A DNA stretch of 46,686 nucleotides from NCBI GenBank assembly GCA_036736205.1, contig DAINMX010000023.1, positions 1-46,686 of the forward strand, given 5' to 3'. The notes beneath the pieces were generated by a model that saw only the letters and a program-made list of their open reading frames with translations, was not told where the DNA came from and made no database searches. Source of the stretch: XYA12-FULL-58-9 sp001798605. Its GTDB lineage: Bacteria > Myxococcota > XYA12-FULL-58-9. Position numbers and translations under genes: made by a program. Below are positions 1-7,581 of this stretch, in pieces (within the stretch, counting starts at the first letter, position 1; every line of letters starts with the position of its first letter).

Positions 1-827
1 CATTCAATCAACTGGATGGCCGCTTTAGCACCGACCCCGATCTCGACGACCTTACCCATAGTTGGAGCCAGGTGCTACCGGCCGCATGCGCCACCGAGTG
101 CCCTGATTTGCCGATCGCCGATTGCCCAACCATCAGCGACAATGTGGCATTGTTGCAGGAATCGAGCACCGACAACGTTTGGGAATACACGGCACCCGCC
201 GCCGTTGGCAAACTCGCCTTCAAGCTCACCGTCGACGATGGCGAGCTCTCCGACAGCGCTTGCATTGCCATCGACAGCGTGAACTTCGCCCCCACCGCCA
301 CGGTCGCCATTGCCAACAACCGTGGGGATGAGAACGTACCCTTGCCACTCGACGGCACGGGGAGCTTTGACAGCGATCCCACGGACACATCCCTTAGCTA
401 CGCCTGGACTCATGACGCCGGTGCCGGCGTCACTGTGACCTATGACCCGAGTGATGCAGAAGAGATGTGGGCAACGGTAACCGGTATTGGCGCCCCAACC
501 AACATCACCTTCACCCTGACGGTGACAGACGCCGCAGGCGCCGCGTCGACTTGTCCGGCGTCGGGAATGCCTCCCTGCGGCACCAATTGTTGCGGTCTCC
601 GAGTTTCCTTTGCCCCTGCGTGCACAGATGATAGCGCCTGCGCCTCGGGCAACTGCGAGTGCACAAACGTCGACTGCAGCAGCCGTGCCTGTTCCACCGC
701 CACCGATCCCTGCATTTGCAAATACGGAATTTGGGGAGCTTGCACCAACCTCCTTCCACCTGGCGCCGAAGACATCGGTGATTGCCATGGTGGCAGCACC
801 TGCAATGGCAGTGGCGTGTGTGGCTAA
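1..827 (+). CDS. Secreted PKD-domain protein with Cys-rich tail (5' truncated)
   Basis: The reading frame is open from the first bases of the window (frame starting at base 3), so the N-terminus lies upstream; 274 residues are visible. The visible part holds Ig/PKD-like beta-sandwich units: the motif LDGTGSFDSDP followed by SYAW is typical of PKD/REJ repeats, and the segment ending in FTLTVTDAAG closes such a unit. The last ~90 residues contain about 16 cysteines in short CxC and CC spacings (for example NCCG, GNCECTN, STCNGSGVCG), like the disulfide-rich tails of large secreted proteins of Myxococcota-type bacteria. It is probably exported and disulfide-stabilised, with adhesive or binding function, but no enzyme domain is seen. 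The downstream gene is convergent and begins its 3' end 15 bp away. Confidence 0.8.
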   Translation, partial: FNQLDGRFSTDPDLDDLTHSWSQVLPAACATECPDLPIADCPTISDNVALLQESSTDNVWEYTAPAAVGKLAFKLTVDDGELSDSACIAIDSVNFAPTATVAIANNRGDENVPLPLDGTGSFDSDPTDTSLSYAWTHDAGAGVTVTYDPSDAEEMWATVTGIGAPTNITFTLTVTDAAGAASTCPASGMPPCGTNCCGLRVSFAPACTDDSACASGNCECTNVDCSSRACSTATDPCICKYGIWGACTNLLPPGAEDIGDCHGGSTCNGSGVCG

Positions 828-841
828 CCAACGGCAGGTCA

Positions 842-1786
842 TCACGCCTGCCCGGCCAACACCACTATCCACCGCAATGACAAGCCACCAGCCAGAATGA
901 GCACGGGTGCCATGAGAGTCGGTCGCAGATTTCGTTTTGCTTCGACGATCTCAAGAGTGAGAGGAACGGCCAAACCGGCCAGGACCACGAGGGTCCAAAA
1001 CGCCGCCGTAAACCGCCCCCCGAAGAAGAGACCGATTGCCCGAGCGCCGGAGGCTCCGCCGGTGGTCGCGAGACCAAGGAAGAACAATGCGACCAAGAGG
1101 ATTTCCGCGACGATAGCGATGATGTCCCAACGCCGCAGCACGCGATGCTCCCGCTCTTGCAGCGGGAAGAGCATCAACAGGGCAGCGCCCGTCGACAGGC
1201 CCGACACCAAGAACAACGGGCCAAGAACCACTGAGCTCCAGGCTGGTCGCGCCGCGAGGGTGCCAAGCAACAAACCCGTGTAGGCGCCGAGCCCAATGCC
1301 GAAAACGATATTGAGCCAGGCAATAGGACGATCGAATTTCCTCGCGAGCTCGTGCGCCCAGCGTACGATCTTCTCGAGGCGGCGCATGGGTCCCCAGTCG
1401 ATGAAGCGGTCGAGGTCGGAATCTGTTAACCCCGCGAGCCCGAGAAACACCGTCAAAGGATAAATCGCCAGGAGAATCCACGCGCCCCACGACATCGGCG
1501 AGGTTACCCGGAAGGCCGCATAGAACCGCCAGACATGCTCGCGGTTGGCGAGGTCGATAAACAAAGCCAACATACCGAGAGAAATGGCAAGTGGAGCGAC
1601 GAACGGCATGCGTCGCGTCCAACTCGAGAGAGCCTGACCCTCGTTGCGAATGCGCATGGCAGCTGTGAGGATCATGAGCCCTGCCGCAACGCCGCCGAGA
1701 AACAGATAGACCGGGATCTCCCACCCCCAAATCGCGAGATGTGGGTCGATCTGATTGTTGTGGCGAATCATGTCGATCTCGACCAT
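842..1786 (-). CDS. NrfD/PsrC-type membrane subunit of a molybdo-oxidoreductase
   Basis: A polytopic membrane protein of 314 residues with about eight hydrophobic segments, opening with HLAIWGWEIPVYLFLGG, typical of the NrfD/PsrC family that anchors CISM molybdoenzymes and exchanges electrons with quinol. I chose ATG at 1786 because AGGAGA lies 7 nt upstream (1794-1799); the longer GTG start at 1804 would contain this RBS. It is the last gene of the sulfur operon and probably completes a PsrABC-like complex with the products at 4205-6466 and 3666-4208. Unusually, the two YeeE/YedE genes sit between the ferredoxin and this anchor gene. The substrate of the complex cannot be read from this subunit. 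Confidence 0.88.
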   Translation of the reverse strand: MVEIDMIRHNNQIDPHLAIWGWEIPVYLFLGGVAAGLMILTAAMRIRNEGQALSSWTRRMPFVAPLAISLGMLALFIDLANREHVWRFYAAFRVTSPMSWGAWILLAIYPLTVFLGLAGLTDSDLDRFIDWGPMRRLEKIVRWAHELARKFDRPIAWLNIVFGIGLGAYTGLLLGTLAARPAWSSVVLGPLFLVSGLSTGAALLMLFPLQEREHRVLRRWDIIAIVAEILLVALFFLGLATTGGASGARAIGLFFGGRFTAAFWTLVVLAGLAVPLTLEIVEAKRNLRPTLMAPVLILAGGLSLRWIVVLAGQA

Positions 1787-1849
1787 TCGCTTCTCTCCTG
1801 GCACGTATGAACGTGCTCTACTGTTGGACTTCTCGTTCGCTCACCTGAG

Positions 1850-1928
1850 CTCAGTTGCAGCCGCCATCACTTCCTTGGGTCTCAGTTGCAGCCGCCATCA
1901 CTTCCTTGGGTCTCAGTTGCAGCCGCCA
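1850..1928. repeat. 31-bp tandem repeat, 2.5 copies, spanning a stop codon
   Basis: Two identical 31-bp units (1850-1880 and 1881-1911) are followed by a 17-bp partial copy (1912-1928). The partial copy is the last coding part of the adjacent minus-strand gene, including its Gly-Cys-Asn-stop codons, so each full unit carries a copy of the C-terminal codons and the stop. It looks like a slippage-type duplication of a gene 3' end. Confidence 0.9.
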
Positions 1929-3124
1929 CCCTTTTTCTTCTTCGGCACAAACGCGCCCACGGGCCCTGCGGCCACGGGTGGCGGTGCCGCCACTCCGGTG
2001 AGGGCACTGTGGACTGCCGCACGGAACAGATTTGCATCTCGGACTTCACTCGTTGCCGCGGGGTCGGGGGGCTCGGGCGCGACCAGGGCGTAGGCATGCC
2101 ATGCAGCATGACCCCCCTCGAGCACTCTAAGCTCTCCGGGATATGCGTTGGCCGCCGCTGGAATGGGCGTCGCCGACCCATCGTTGACGATGACGAGCTT
2201 GCGGGCTCCTGTGCTGAAAGCAAGGCCGAGTTGCTCGAGTTGTGCCGCGGGGACGCACTCCGCACCCGTCACGCGTTCTGTGGCACACAAAGCATTGTCA
2301 CGAATGTCGATGATCCGCACACTCCAGGGCGCATCAATGACATCGCGGGCTAGATCGGCTGCGGTGATCGGCGTCGCTACGCGAGCACCCGCTTCGGCCT
2401 GCTTGGCGACAGGGAAGAACAGGGTGACGATGGTGACAACACCGACGGCACCGTAGATACCGAACGCCCAGCGACGCGACGAAGGACGCGAGCGCAACTC
2501 TTCATCGACAACGGTGGCAGCGACCGTGATGCGTTTGGTCATGATCTTTTCGACCTTCTCCGCACCGATGAAGCCGCCCACCGCCATGAGAGTCACGCCG
2601 ATGGCGACTACGGCTGGGGGAATGCCAAAGAGTTGATAGAGGAAGATCTGCCCCTGCTCGCCGCTGAGATGGAACCCCTCCACCAACGGATACACTTCGC
2701 CAAAGAGAACGGAGCCGACAGCAACACCGGCAATGGTAAACATGGCATCGATGTTTCCGGATGCGCTACCTACCAACGATGTGCCAGGACAATAACCAGA
2801 GATGATAAATCCCGCCCCAAGCATCAATCCACCAAACAACATCGGCCACACAAAGGTGCCTGACACGGCTCCCTGGGCCAGTGCCGTCAAGTCGACGAGG
2901 CCGATGCCTGCCGCGGCAACGGTGCCGAGCATGGCGGTCACAATGGCACCAAACATGACCTTGAAGACGGTCATGTCGTAAAGGTAAAACTGTGCTGCGA
3001 GCTTGGGAGCACGACCAAAACCGGATCGCTCGAGCACAAACCCGAAACCGAAACCGATCAGCGCGCCGACGAAGAGGCCAAATTCACGAAATTCACCCAC
3101 TAGAGATTCAATAGGGAATGTCAT
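1913..3124 (-). CDS. YeeE/YedE-family sulfur transporter subunit fused to rhodanese-like domain
   Basis: About 403 residues. The N-terminal ~215 residues form a YeeE/YedE (DUF395) membrane domain with the conserved Cys motif SGYCPGTS, the family of thiosulfate/sulfane-sulfur importers. One more membrane segment (FGIYGAVGVVTIVTLFF) leads to a C-terminal rhodanese-like domain (IIDIRDN ... VLEGGHAAW). The usual rhodanese active-site Cys is not visible in its loop, which reads VNDGSATP, so the domain is probably not a classical sulfurtransferase. The protein ends in a Pro/Ala linker and the odd tail KKKKGGGCN. Start ATG 3124 is supported by AGGAGG at 3133-3138 and by a 4-bp ATGA overlap with the upstream gene; an in-frame extension to 3193 lies inside that gene. 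It probably pairs with 3121-3642 as a two-part transporter. Confidence 0.85.
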   Translation of the reverse strand: MTFPIESLVGEFREFGLFVGALIGFGFGFVLERSGFGRAPKLAAQFYLYDMTVFKVMFGAIVTAMLGTVAAAGIGLVDLTALAQGAVSGTFVWPMLFGGLMLGAGFIISGYCPGTSLVGSASGNIDAMFTIAGVAVGSVLFGEVYPLVEGFHLSGEQGQIFLYQLFGIPPAVVAIGVTLMAVGGFIGAEKVEKIMTKRITVAATVVDEELRSRPSSRRWAFGIYGAVGVVTIVTLFFPVAKQAEAGARVATPITAADLARDVIDAPWSVRIIDIRDNALCATERVTGAECVPAAQLEQLGLAFSTGARKLVIVNDGSATPIPAAANAYPGELRVLEGGHAAWHAYALVAPEPPDPAATSEVRDANLFRAAVHSALTGVAAPPPVAAGPVGAFVPKKKKGGGCN

Positions 3125-3642
3125 GTCCACTGCCTCCTGACGAAGTATGCCAGCGCATAGCCGCCGGCGAACACGGAAAGCATGAAGATCCAACTACCCA
3201 CGGACAACATGGCACCGCCGCTGAGCGCCTGCCCAGAGGTGCAGCCGCGGGTCAGGCGTGCGGCAAAACCCATGAGGATGCCGCCAGAGAAAGCCAAGGT
3301 GAGGCGCAACGGGACTTGGATTCGTGGGCCTTTGCCGACACCGATGCGCATGCGACCGGCGGCATAGGATGACACGACGCCACCGAGAAACACGCCGATG
3401 GCCATGAAGATGTAGAAGTCGTCAAAGGGGCTCGCTCCATTGGCGAATATCGTCGACATGTACCCATTCGCTTCAACGTGGGCAGGGGCAACTGCATGCA
3501 ATGCAGCGACGCCGTAGCGATACACCGCCCCAGATGCCCCGAGCCCCTGGCCCATCACGAGAAATGAGGTGAGCAATACGAGGCCCAGGGCAACCCCGCC
3601 AATGTACGGATTCCAAAATCTCTGCTCCTGCTGAACCTGCAT
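3121..3642 (-). CDS. YeeE/YedE-family (DUF395) membrane protein, sulfur transport
   Basis: A short YeeE/YedE half-protein (173 residues) with four or five membrane segments and the diagnostic motif RGCTSGQ, whose Cys is thought to relay sulfur during thiosulfate uptake in this family. ATG 3642 is preferred because GGAGG (3648-3652) sits 5 nt upstream; earlier GTG/ATG codons at 3666 and 3663 directly follow the stop of the ferredoxin gene and lack an RBS. Its TGA stop overlaps the ATG of the next gene (ATGA), implying coupled translation with the second YeeE/YedE protein. Selenium-type YedE proteins exist, but the PsrABC neighbours argue for sulfur compounds. Confidence 0.85.
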   Translation of the reverse strand: MQVQQEQRFWNPYIGGVALGLVLLTSFLVMGQGLGASGAVYRYGVAALHAVAPAHVEANGYMSTIFANGASPFDDFYIFMAIGVFLGGVVSSYAAGRMRIGVGKGPRIQVPLRLTLAFSGGILMGFAARLTRGCTSGQALSGGAMLSVGSWIFMLSVFAGGYALAYFVRRQWT

Positions 3643-3665
3643 CAGAACCTCCGAGTTCTTCATCA

Positions 3666-4208
3666 CTACACCAAGAAAAACAGATGCGGATCGAGACCGC
3701 GCTCAGGCTCGAGCACCTTGTGTCTGCGCTTCTTCAGATCTTCTGAAACGTTACTTTGGGGATCAGAAAGATCACCAAAGTGAAGCGCGCGGGTCGGACA
3801 AACATCCACACAACCCGGCTCCTCTCCCTTCTGCACCCGATGCATGCAGAAAGTACACTTGTCGATATAGCCCTCGTCGTGCACATAGCGCGCATTGTAG
3901 GGGCAGGCCGCAATGCACGCCTTGCAGCCAGAGCACTTGTGTTGGTTGACCAACACCGTTCCCCCAGGACCGACATAACTGGCGCCGGTGGGGCAAGCGC
4001 TTACGCACGAGGGGTTGTCACAATGGTTGCAGCGCTCGGAGCGGTTCTCTTGCGACAGTGTTGGCATCTCCCCTCGAGTTTCCTGCACAATCCAATCACG
4101 AAAACCTTTGTCGGGCAGATCGTTCTCTGCCTTGCAGGAGAGGACACAGGCCTGGCACGCAACGCAGCGCTTGGTGTCCATGGTCATGGCATAGCGTTTG
4201 GCTTTCAT
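3666..4208 (-). CDS. PsrB/DmsB-like 4Fe-4S ferredoxin subunit
   Basis: 180 residues with 16 cysteines in four clusters: CVACQACVLSC, CNHCDNPSCVSACP, CSGCKACIAACP and CTFC...GCVDVCP. This is the standard four-[4Fe-4S] electron-transfer subunit of CISM enzymes (PsrB, PhsB, DmsB, NrfC). It would pass electrons between the catalytic subunit (4205-6466) and the membrane anchor (842-1786). No export signal is present, as is usual when the catalytic partner carries the Tat signal. The start ATG (4206-4208) overlaps the TGA of the catalytic gene by 4 bp, which indicates translational coupling. The pathway direction (reduction or oxidation) is not determined by this protein. Confidence 0.93.
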   Translation of the reverse strand: MKAKRYAMTMDTKRCVACQACVLSCKAENDLPDKGFRDWIVQETRGEMPTLSQENRSERCNHCDNPSCVSACPTGASYVGPGGTVLVNQHKCSGCKACIAACPYNARYVHDEGYIDKCTFCMHRVQKGEEPGCVDVCPTRALHFGDLSDPQSNVSEDLKKRRHKVLEPERGLDPHLFFLV

Positions 4209-6466
4209 GCTGCACCCTCTCGCACACGCGTTGCGCCTGCTTCGTCTGCTTGGGTAGCGCGCTCGATGCGTACGAAGTTTACGTTCATGCCGGTGCCACC
4301 CATGATGGGATCGACCTTGTATTGGGTGACCAGCTCACTGTCGGAGGCACCGCGGCCGCGCGCGAAGCGCAGACCTTTGGCCGAATGGCCGTATCCATGA
4401 ATCATGTAGACACAATCGCCGCGAATTCGTTCTGTGACTTTGGCGGCGATGGGCTCGGAACGCACGCCATCTTGGTTGATCAAGACGACACGGTCGCCGG
4501 TTTTAAGAATGCCAACGCCTGTGAGATCTCGAGCCACCTTGGCGTTGACCCAGACTTCGTTGTCGTTGGTGATCAGAGACAGGAACCTGTTGTTCACGGT
4601 GCGACCAAAGGTGTGCACCGGTGCCCGTCCAAAGAGCAGACGGAACATCCCCGCCGGTGCCTCGTCCGGTGGAGTGTACTGCGGTAGCGGATCGAAACCG
4701 AGCGCGGCGAGAGGCTTGGAGTAGAGATCGATCTTGCCACTGTCGGTGCTGAAGGAGAGGGCCAATCCCTCCTCCTCGCAGGTGGGTGCCCCTTGGCCGA
4801 CGATGACCCCAGTTCGCTGCAGCTCATCACAGTCATACCCGGCGGCCGTAACCCGGAACTTGGCGTACTCGACGCTGTCCTTCCACGGAAAGTAGTCCTC
4901 GAGTCCGGAGCGCTTGGCGAGCTCCTTCGCGATCCACCAACCAGGCTTCGAGTTGTACATCGGCTCGACCACCGGCTGACGTACTGCGAGAAACGGAACC
5001 TTATAATCAGGAGTCCACACCTCGTCACAGCGCTCGAGGTAGGTCGACTCCGGGAGAACGACGTCGCTCCAACCACATATTTCAGAGGGCAAGACATCGA
5101 TGCTGGCGATGAAGTCGAGCTCTTGAATGGCCTTCTTGGTTTGCCGTGGGTTAGGGAGACATTGTATGAGGTTCGTCCCGTACACCACCCAAGCCTTGAT
5201 GTCGTAGGACGACGTTCCTGGAATGGTGGCATCGCATACGCCCGAGGCCAGAACCTCGTCGGCAAGCGGGTAGAGACTGGGTTTCGGGCGGTCCACCTGA
5301 GGACGATGCTCCGGGTAGCTAGTGGTGTAGGGAAACCCTGGCACATCGAGCTTCGACGTGTTGAGGTAGCCGCCGCGACGACCCCAACTGCCGAGAAGCG
5401 CCGCCAAGATGGCCATGGCGCGCGCACGCTGGGTGTCATCACCATACCAAGTGGTGCGACGACCCGGATGAATCAACGACGCCGGCTTGAACGAGCTAAT
5501 AAACCGCGCGGTCTCACGGATGAGCTCGGGTCTAATGCCGGTGAGGACGTGTGCCCATTCGGGGGTCTTGTCGGCAATGTGCTCTCTGAGCTCAGTGAAA
5601 CCTGCGGCGTGCTTGTCAATGTAGTCGATGTCGTAACGTTTCTCGATAATGATGACGTGCATCCAAGCGAGCAAAAGGGCGATGTCTGTGCCTGGTTTGA
5701 TGGGCAACCAATAGCGCGCCTTTCCCGCCGCAGTGGAGAATCGTGGGTCGACGACCACCAACTGCGCGCCATTGGCCATTGCGTCCGCAAACTCCTGCAC
5801 CTGGGTGTTGTGCATGTTCTCACCCAGATGAGAGCCAATCAGGGTAATGCAACGAGCGTTCTCGATGTCGATGTTTTCCGGCGAACCACATCCTTGACCG
5901 TAGGTGAGGTAGTAGCCAACCTCTCGCGGACCACGACACTGCGCATAGGAGGGGGCGGAAATGTTGGGCGTGCCGATTGCCTTGAAAAAGTGACTGAACC
6001 ATGCGCCACCAAAACCGTGCGAGAACAGGGCGATGGCTTCGGGACCATATTTCTCGCGAACCTGCCCCATCTTGTTGGCCATCAAATCGAGGGCCTCTTC
6101 CCAGGTGGCCTCCTCGAAGAGCTGCTCGCCTCGTTTCGATTGTCGGCGAATCAAAGGCGTCTTGAGGCGATCCGGATCATAAAGAAGGCCAGTTCCCCCC
6201 ACGCCGCGTGGGCACAGCTTGCCAAGAGAGAGTGGGTGCGCGGGGTTGCCCTTGAGCTTGGTGACCCGTCCATCTTTGACATGGGCGAGCACGCCGCACT
6301 TCCAAAAGCACAGCTCACAGAAAGTGGGAATGATCTTCTCACCTTCGGTGCCGGGATCGTGAAGGGGGTTCTTGTCCAGACCCCACCAGTTTGTGCTGGC
6401 ACCACTGAGCGCTGCGACACCCGCAGTACCGGCACCAATCTGGATGAACTGTCGACGATTGAGCAT
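4205..6466 (-). CDS. Molybdopterin oxidoreductase catalytic subunit, PsrA/PhsA-like
   Basis: 753 residues beginning with a twin-arginine signal (NRRQFIQIGAG), then the N-terminal cluster motif FCELCFWKCG ... KLCPRG, and the molybdopterin-binding domains of the CISM family (GSHLGEN, HPGRRT, YGTNLIQ, and the C-terminal NDNEVWVN dinucleotide-binding region). Length and operon match polysulfide/thiosulfate reductase (PsrA/PhsA); tetrathionate, arsenate or sulfite enzymes of the same family cannot be excluded. The Cys in TYGQGCGSPEN is near where the Mo ligand is expected. The start may be ATG 6466 (GGAGA 6 nt upstream) or ATG 6472, which overlaps the ArsR stop. Co-occurrence with sulfur import genes favours a sulfur substrate in the periplasm. 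Confidence 0.85.
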   Translation of the reverse strand: MLNRRQFIQIGAGTAGVAALSGASTNWWGLDKNPLHDPGTEGEKIIPTFCELCFWKCGVLAHVKDGRVTKLKGNPAHPLSLGKLCPRGVGGTGLLYDPDRLKTPLIRRQSKRGEQLFEEATWEEALDLMANKMGQVREKYGPEAIALFSHGFGGAWFSHFFKAIGTPNISAPSYAQCRGPREVGYYLTYGQGCGSPENIDIENARCITLIGSHLGENMHNTQVQEFADAMANGAQLVVVDPRFSTAAGKARYWLPIKPGTDIALLLAWMHVIIIEKRYDIDYIDKHAAGFTELREHIADKTPEWAHVLTGIRPELIRETARFISSFKPASLIHPGRRTTWYGDDTQRARAMAILAALLGSWGRRGGYLNTSKLDVPGFPYTTSYPEHRPQVDRPKPSLYPLADEVLASGVCDATIPGTSSYDIKAWVVYGTNLIQCLPNPRQTKKAIQELDFIASIDVLPSEICGWSDVVLPESTYLERCDEVWTPDYKVPFLAVRQPVVEPMYNSKPGWWIAKELAKRSGLEDYFPWKDSVEYAKFRVTAAGYDCDELQRTGVIVGQGAPTCEEEGLALSFSTDSGKIDLYSKPLAALGFDPLPQYTPPDEAPAGMFRLLFGRAPVHTFGRTVNNRFLSLITNDNEVWVNAKVARDLTGVGILKTGDRVVLINQDGVRSEPIAAKVTERIRGDCVYMIHGYGHSAKGLRFARGRGASDSELVTQYKVDPIMGGTGMNVNFVRIERATQADEAGATRVREGAA

Positions 6467-6468
6467 GC

Positions 6469-6795
6469 TCATTCTCCACGACGAGTGGGACAACAATCTT
6501 CCATGCAACGAATCAGTTGCTTCAAGTGCGGTTCGGCGAGCTGATAGGTGGCGGAGCCATTGGCGCGATGCACAAGAACGAGATTGCGCATCCGTAGAAT
6601 GCGCAATTGTTGCGAGATGATCGGTTGCTGGACGCCGAGCTCCTCAGCCATCGCACCAACATTCATCGCCCCACGATTGACCAACAGGGCAATGATCGAC
6701 AAGCGCACTGGGTGCGCAACGGCTTTGAGTATCTCGGCCGCCTCGGCCACCGCCTTGGGATTCTTGCTGAGATTTCCGCCTACGGATGTAGTCAT
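6469..6795 (-). CDS. ArsR-family transcriptional regulator, first gene of the sulfur operon
   Basis: 108 residues with an ArsR winged helix: AHPVRLSIIALL followed by the recognition helix region GVQQPIISQQLRILR and wing RANGSATYQL. The metal-site motif ELCVCD of arsenic/cadmium sensors is absent. Instead, three cysteines cluster at the C-terminus (C97, C101, C102; RCMEDCCP). Sulfur-sensing ArsR proteins (SqrR/BigR) use two cysteines, but in other positions, so redox or persulfide sensing here is inference. Its stop overlaps the next gene, and a palindrome over its own -10 region suggests autoregulation of the whole operon. Confidence 0.9.
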   Translation of the reverse strand: MTTSVGGNLSKNPKAVAEAAEILKAVAHPVRLSIIALLVNRGAMNVGAMAEELGVQQPIISQQLRILRMRNLVLVHRANGSATYQLAEPHLKQLIRCMEDCCPTRRGE

Positions 6796-6833
6796 ATCGC
6801 TATACTGATACGTATAACTTCAGGCTATGTCAA
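6796..6833 (-). promoter_or_regulatory. Predicted promoter and operator of the arsR-sulfur operon
   Basis: On the minus strand TTGACA (6833-6828) is followed after exactly 17 nt by TATCAG (6810-6805). A perfect inverted repeat TATAC-N6-GTATA (6801-6816) covers the -10 region, the expected site for an ArsR repressor. Transcription would begin about 2 nt before the ATG at 6795, so the arsR message would be nearly leaderless; no Shine-Dalgarno is present. Confidence 0.6.
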
Positions 6834-6883
6834 CCTTTGTTTTTCTATAGGGCCGCGACGGGTGGCACAGGACGGTGATGATG

Positions 6884-7507
6884 TTACATGCCATAGACCA
6901 TGGTCGTCGGTTGCCGCAGAGGCGCACTCTTACGACCGAATTCCTCCAACTGTCGCAGAGTTCTCTGCACAGCCTTGATCGAGGCACCGGTCATCAAGGC
7001 GAGCTGTGTCGGATCGATCTCATGAGCTCCGAGCTCGAGGGCATCGAGTACCGCGGCGACGCGTTGCTCCAACGTCCGAACCCCAATGGAACCATTCGCA
7101 AGAATGCGGGCGAGACGTTTTGCAAGATCCTGCTCGTGCCAACGCAAAAAGCTCAGCTGTTCTCGGGCTTGCAGCAGGTCGTCGGCGTCAAAACAGAGCA
7201 TGCGGGCTTCTCCAACGGAGCGCAGAGCTGTGGCACGAAGCTCGTCACCAGCGACGAGCTCGATGTCACCCCACAACACCGGCGATCTGAGAATGAGAAG
7301 CACCTGGGGTTTGTCACCGGCGGTGGTGACAGCCAGGAGTCCATCGAGAAGAAGATAGGCGTCGTCAGCAGGATCGCCGACATCAAAGACCCGTTGGCTG
7401 CTACGGGTTTTCACTGATCGCGCACCCCAACTATCCCACAGCTTTTGTGGGGATACGCCGCAGTTCAGCGAGTCGATGCACGCTGCAAGATCAATTGGGT
7501 CCGCCAT
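6884..7507 (-). CDS. Crp/Fnr-family transcriptional regulator (1)
   Basis: 207 residues. The N-terminal half is a cupin-like cyclic-nucleotide/effector domain (FDVGDPADDAYLLLDGLLAV ... LWGDIEL), followed by a long dimerisation helix and a C-terminal winged helix (LALMTGASIKAVQRTLRQLEE). There is no N-terminal four-Cys Fnr iron-sulfur motif; only C9 and C16 occur near the start. It is divergent from the next Crp/Fnr gene, with a strong palindrome in the 74-bp space between them. It lies back-to-back with nothing else, and tail-first toward the sulfur operon promoter, so a role in controlling that operon is possible but unproven. Confidence 0.85.
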   Translation of the reverse strand: MADPIDLAACIDSLNCGVSPQKLWDSWGARSVKTRSSQRVFDVGDPADDAYLLLDGLLAVTTAGDKPQVLLILRSPVLWGDIELVAGDELRATALRSVGEARMLCFDADDLLQAREQLSFLRWHEQDLAKRLARILANGSIGVRTLEQRVAAVLDALELGAHEIDPTQLALMTGASIKAVQRTLRQLEEFGRKSAPLRQPTTMVYGM

Positions 7508-7535
7508 GGTTGCCTCGTGGACGCGCTCCCAATAT

Positions 7536-7558
7536 CGTGATTGACGTCAACAATCACG
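7536..7558. promoter_or_regulatory. Palindromic operator between divergent Crp/Fnr genes
   Basis: CGTGATTG (7536-7543) and CAATCACG (7551-7558) form a perfect 8-bp inverted repeat around a 7-nt spacer; inside it, TTGACGTCAA (7541-7550) is a second 10-bp palindrome. Size and half-sites resemble Crp/Fnr-type operators. The position between two divergent regulators suggests auto- or cross-regulation. Confidence 0.6.
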
Positions 7559-7581
7559 AATTTTTGGGGTACCTGGAGCAA

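Noticed and set aside
75..872. 265-residue minus-strand ORF opposite the PKD protein
   Set aside because: Low-complexity Gly/Ala/Arg-rich translation without a family; the plus-strand protein is credible.
4793..6544. 583-residue plus-strand ORF opposite the molybdoenzyme gene
   Set aside because: It is antisense to a well-supported gene with clear family motifs; its own protein has no recognisable domain. Long antisense frames are common at this GC.
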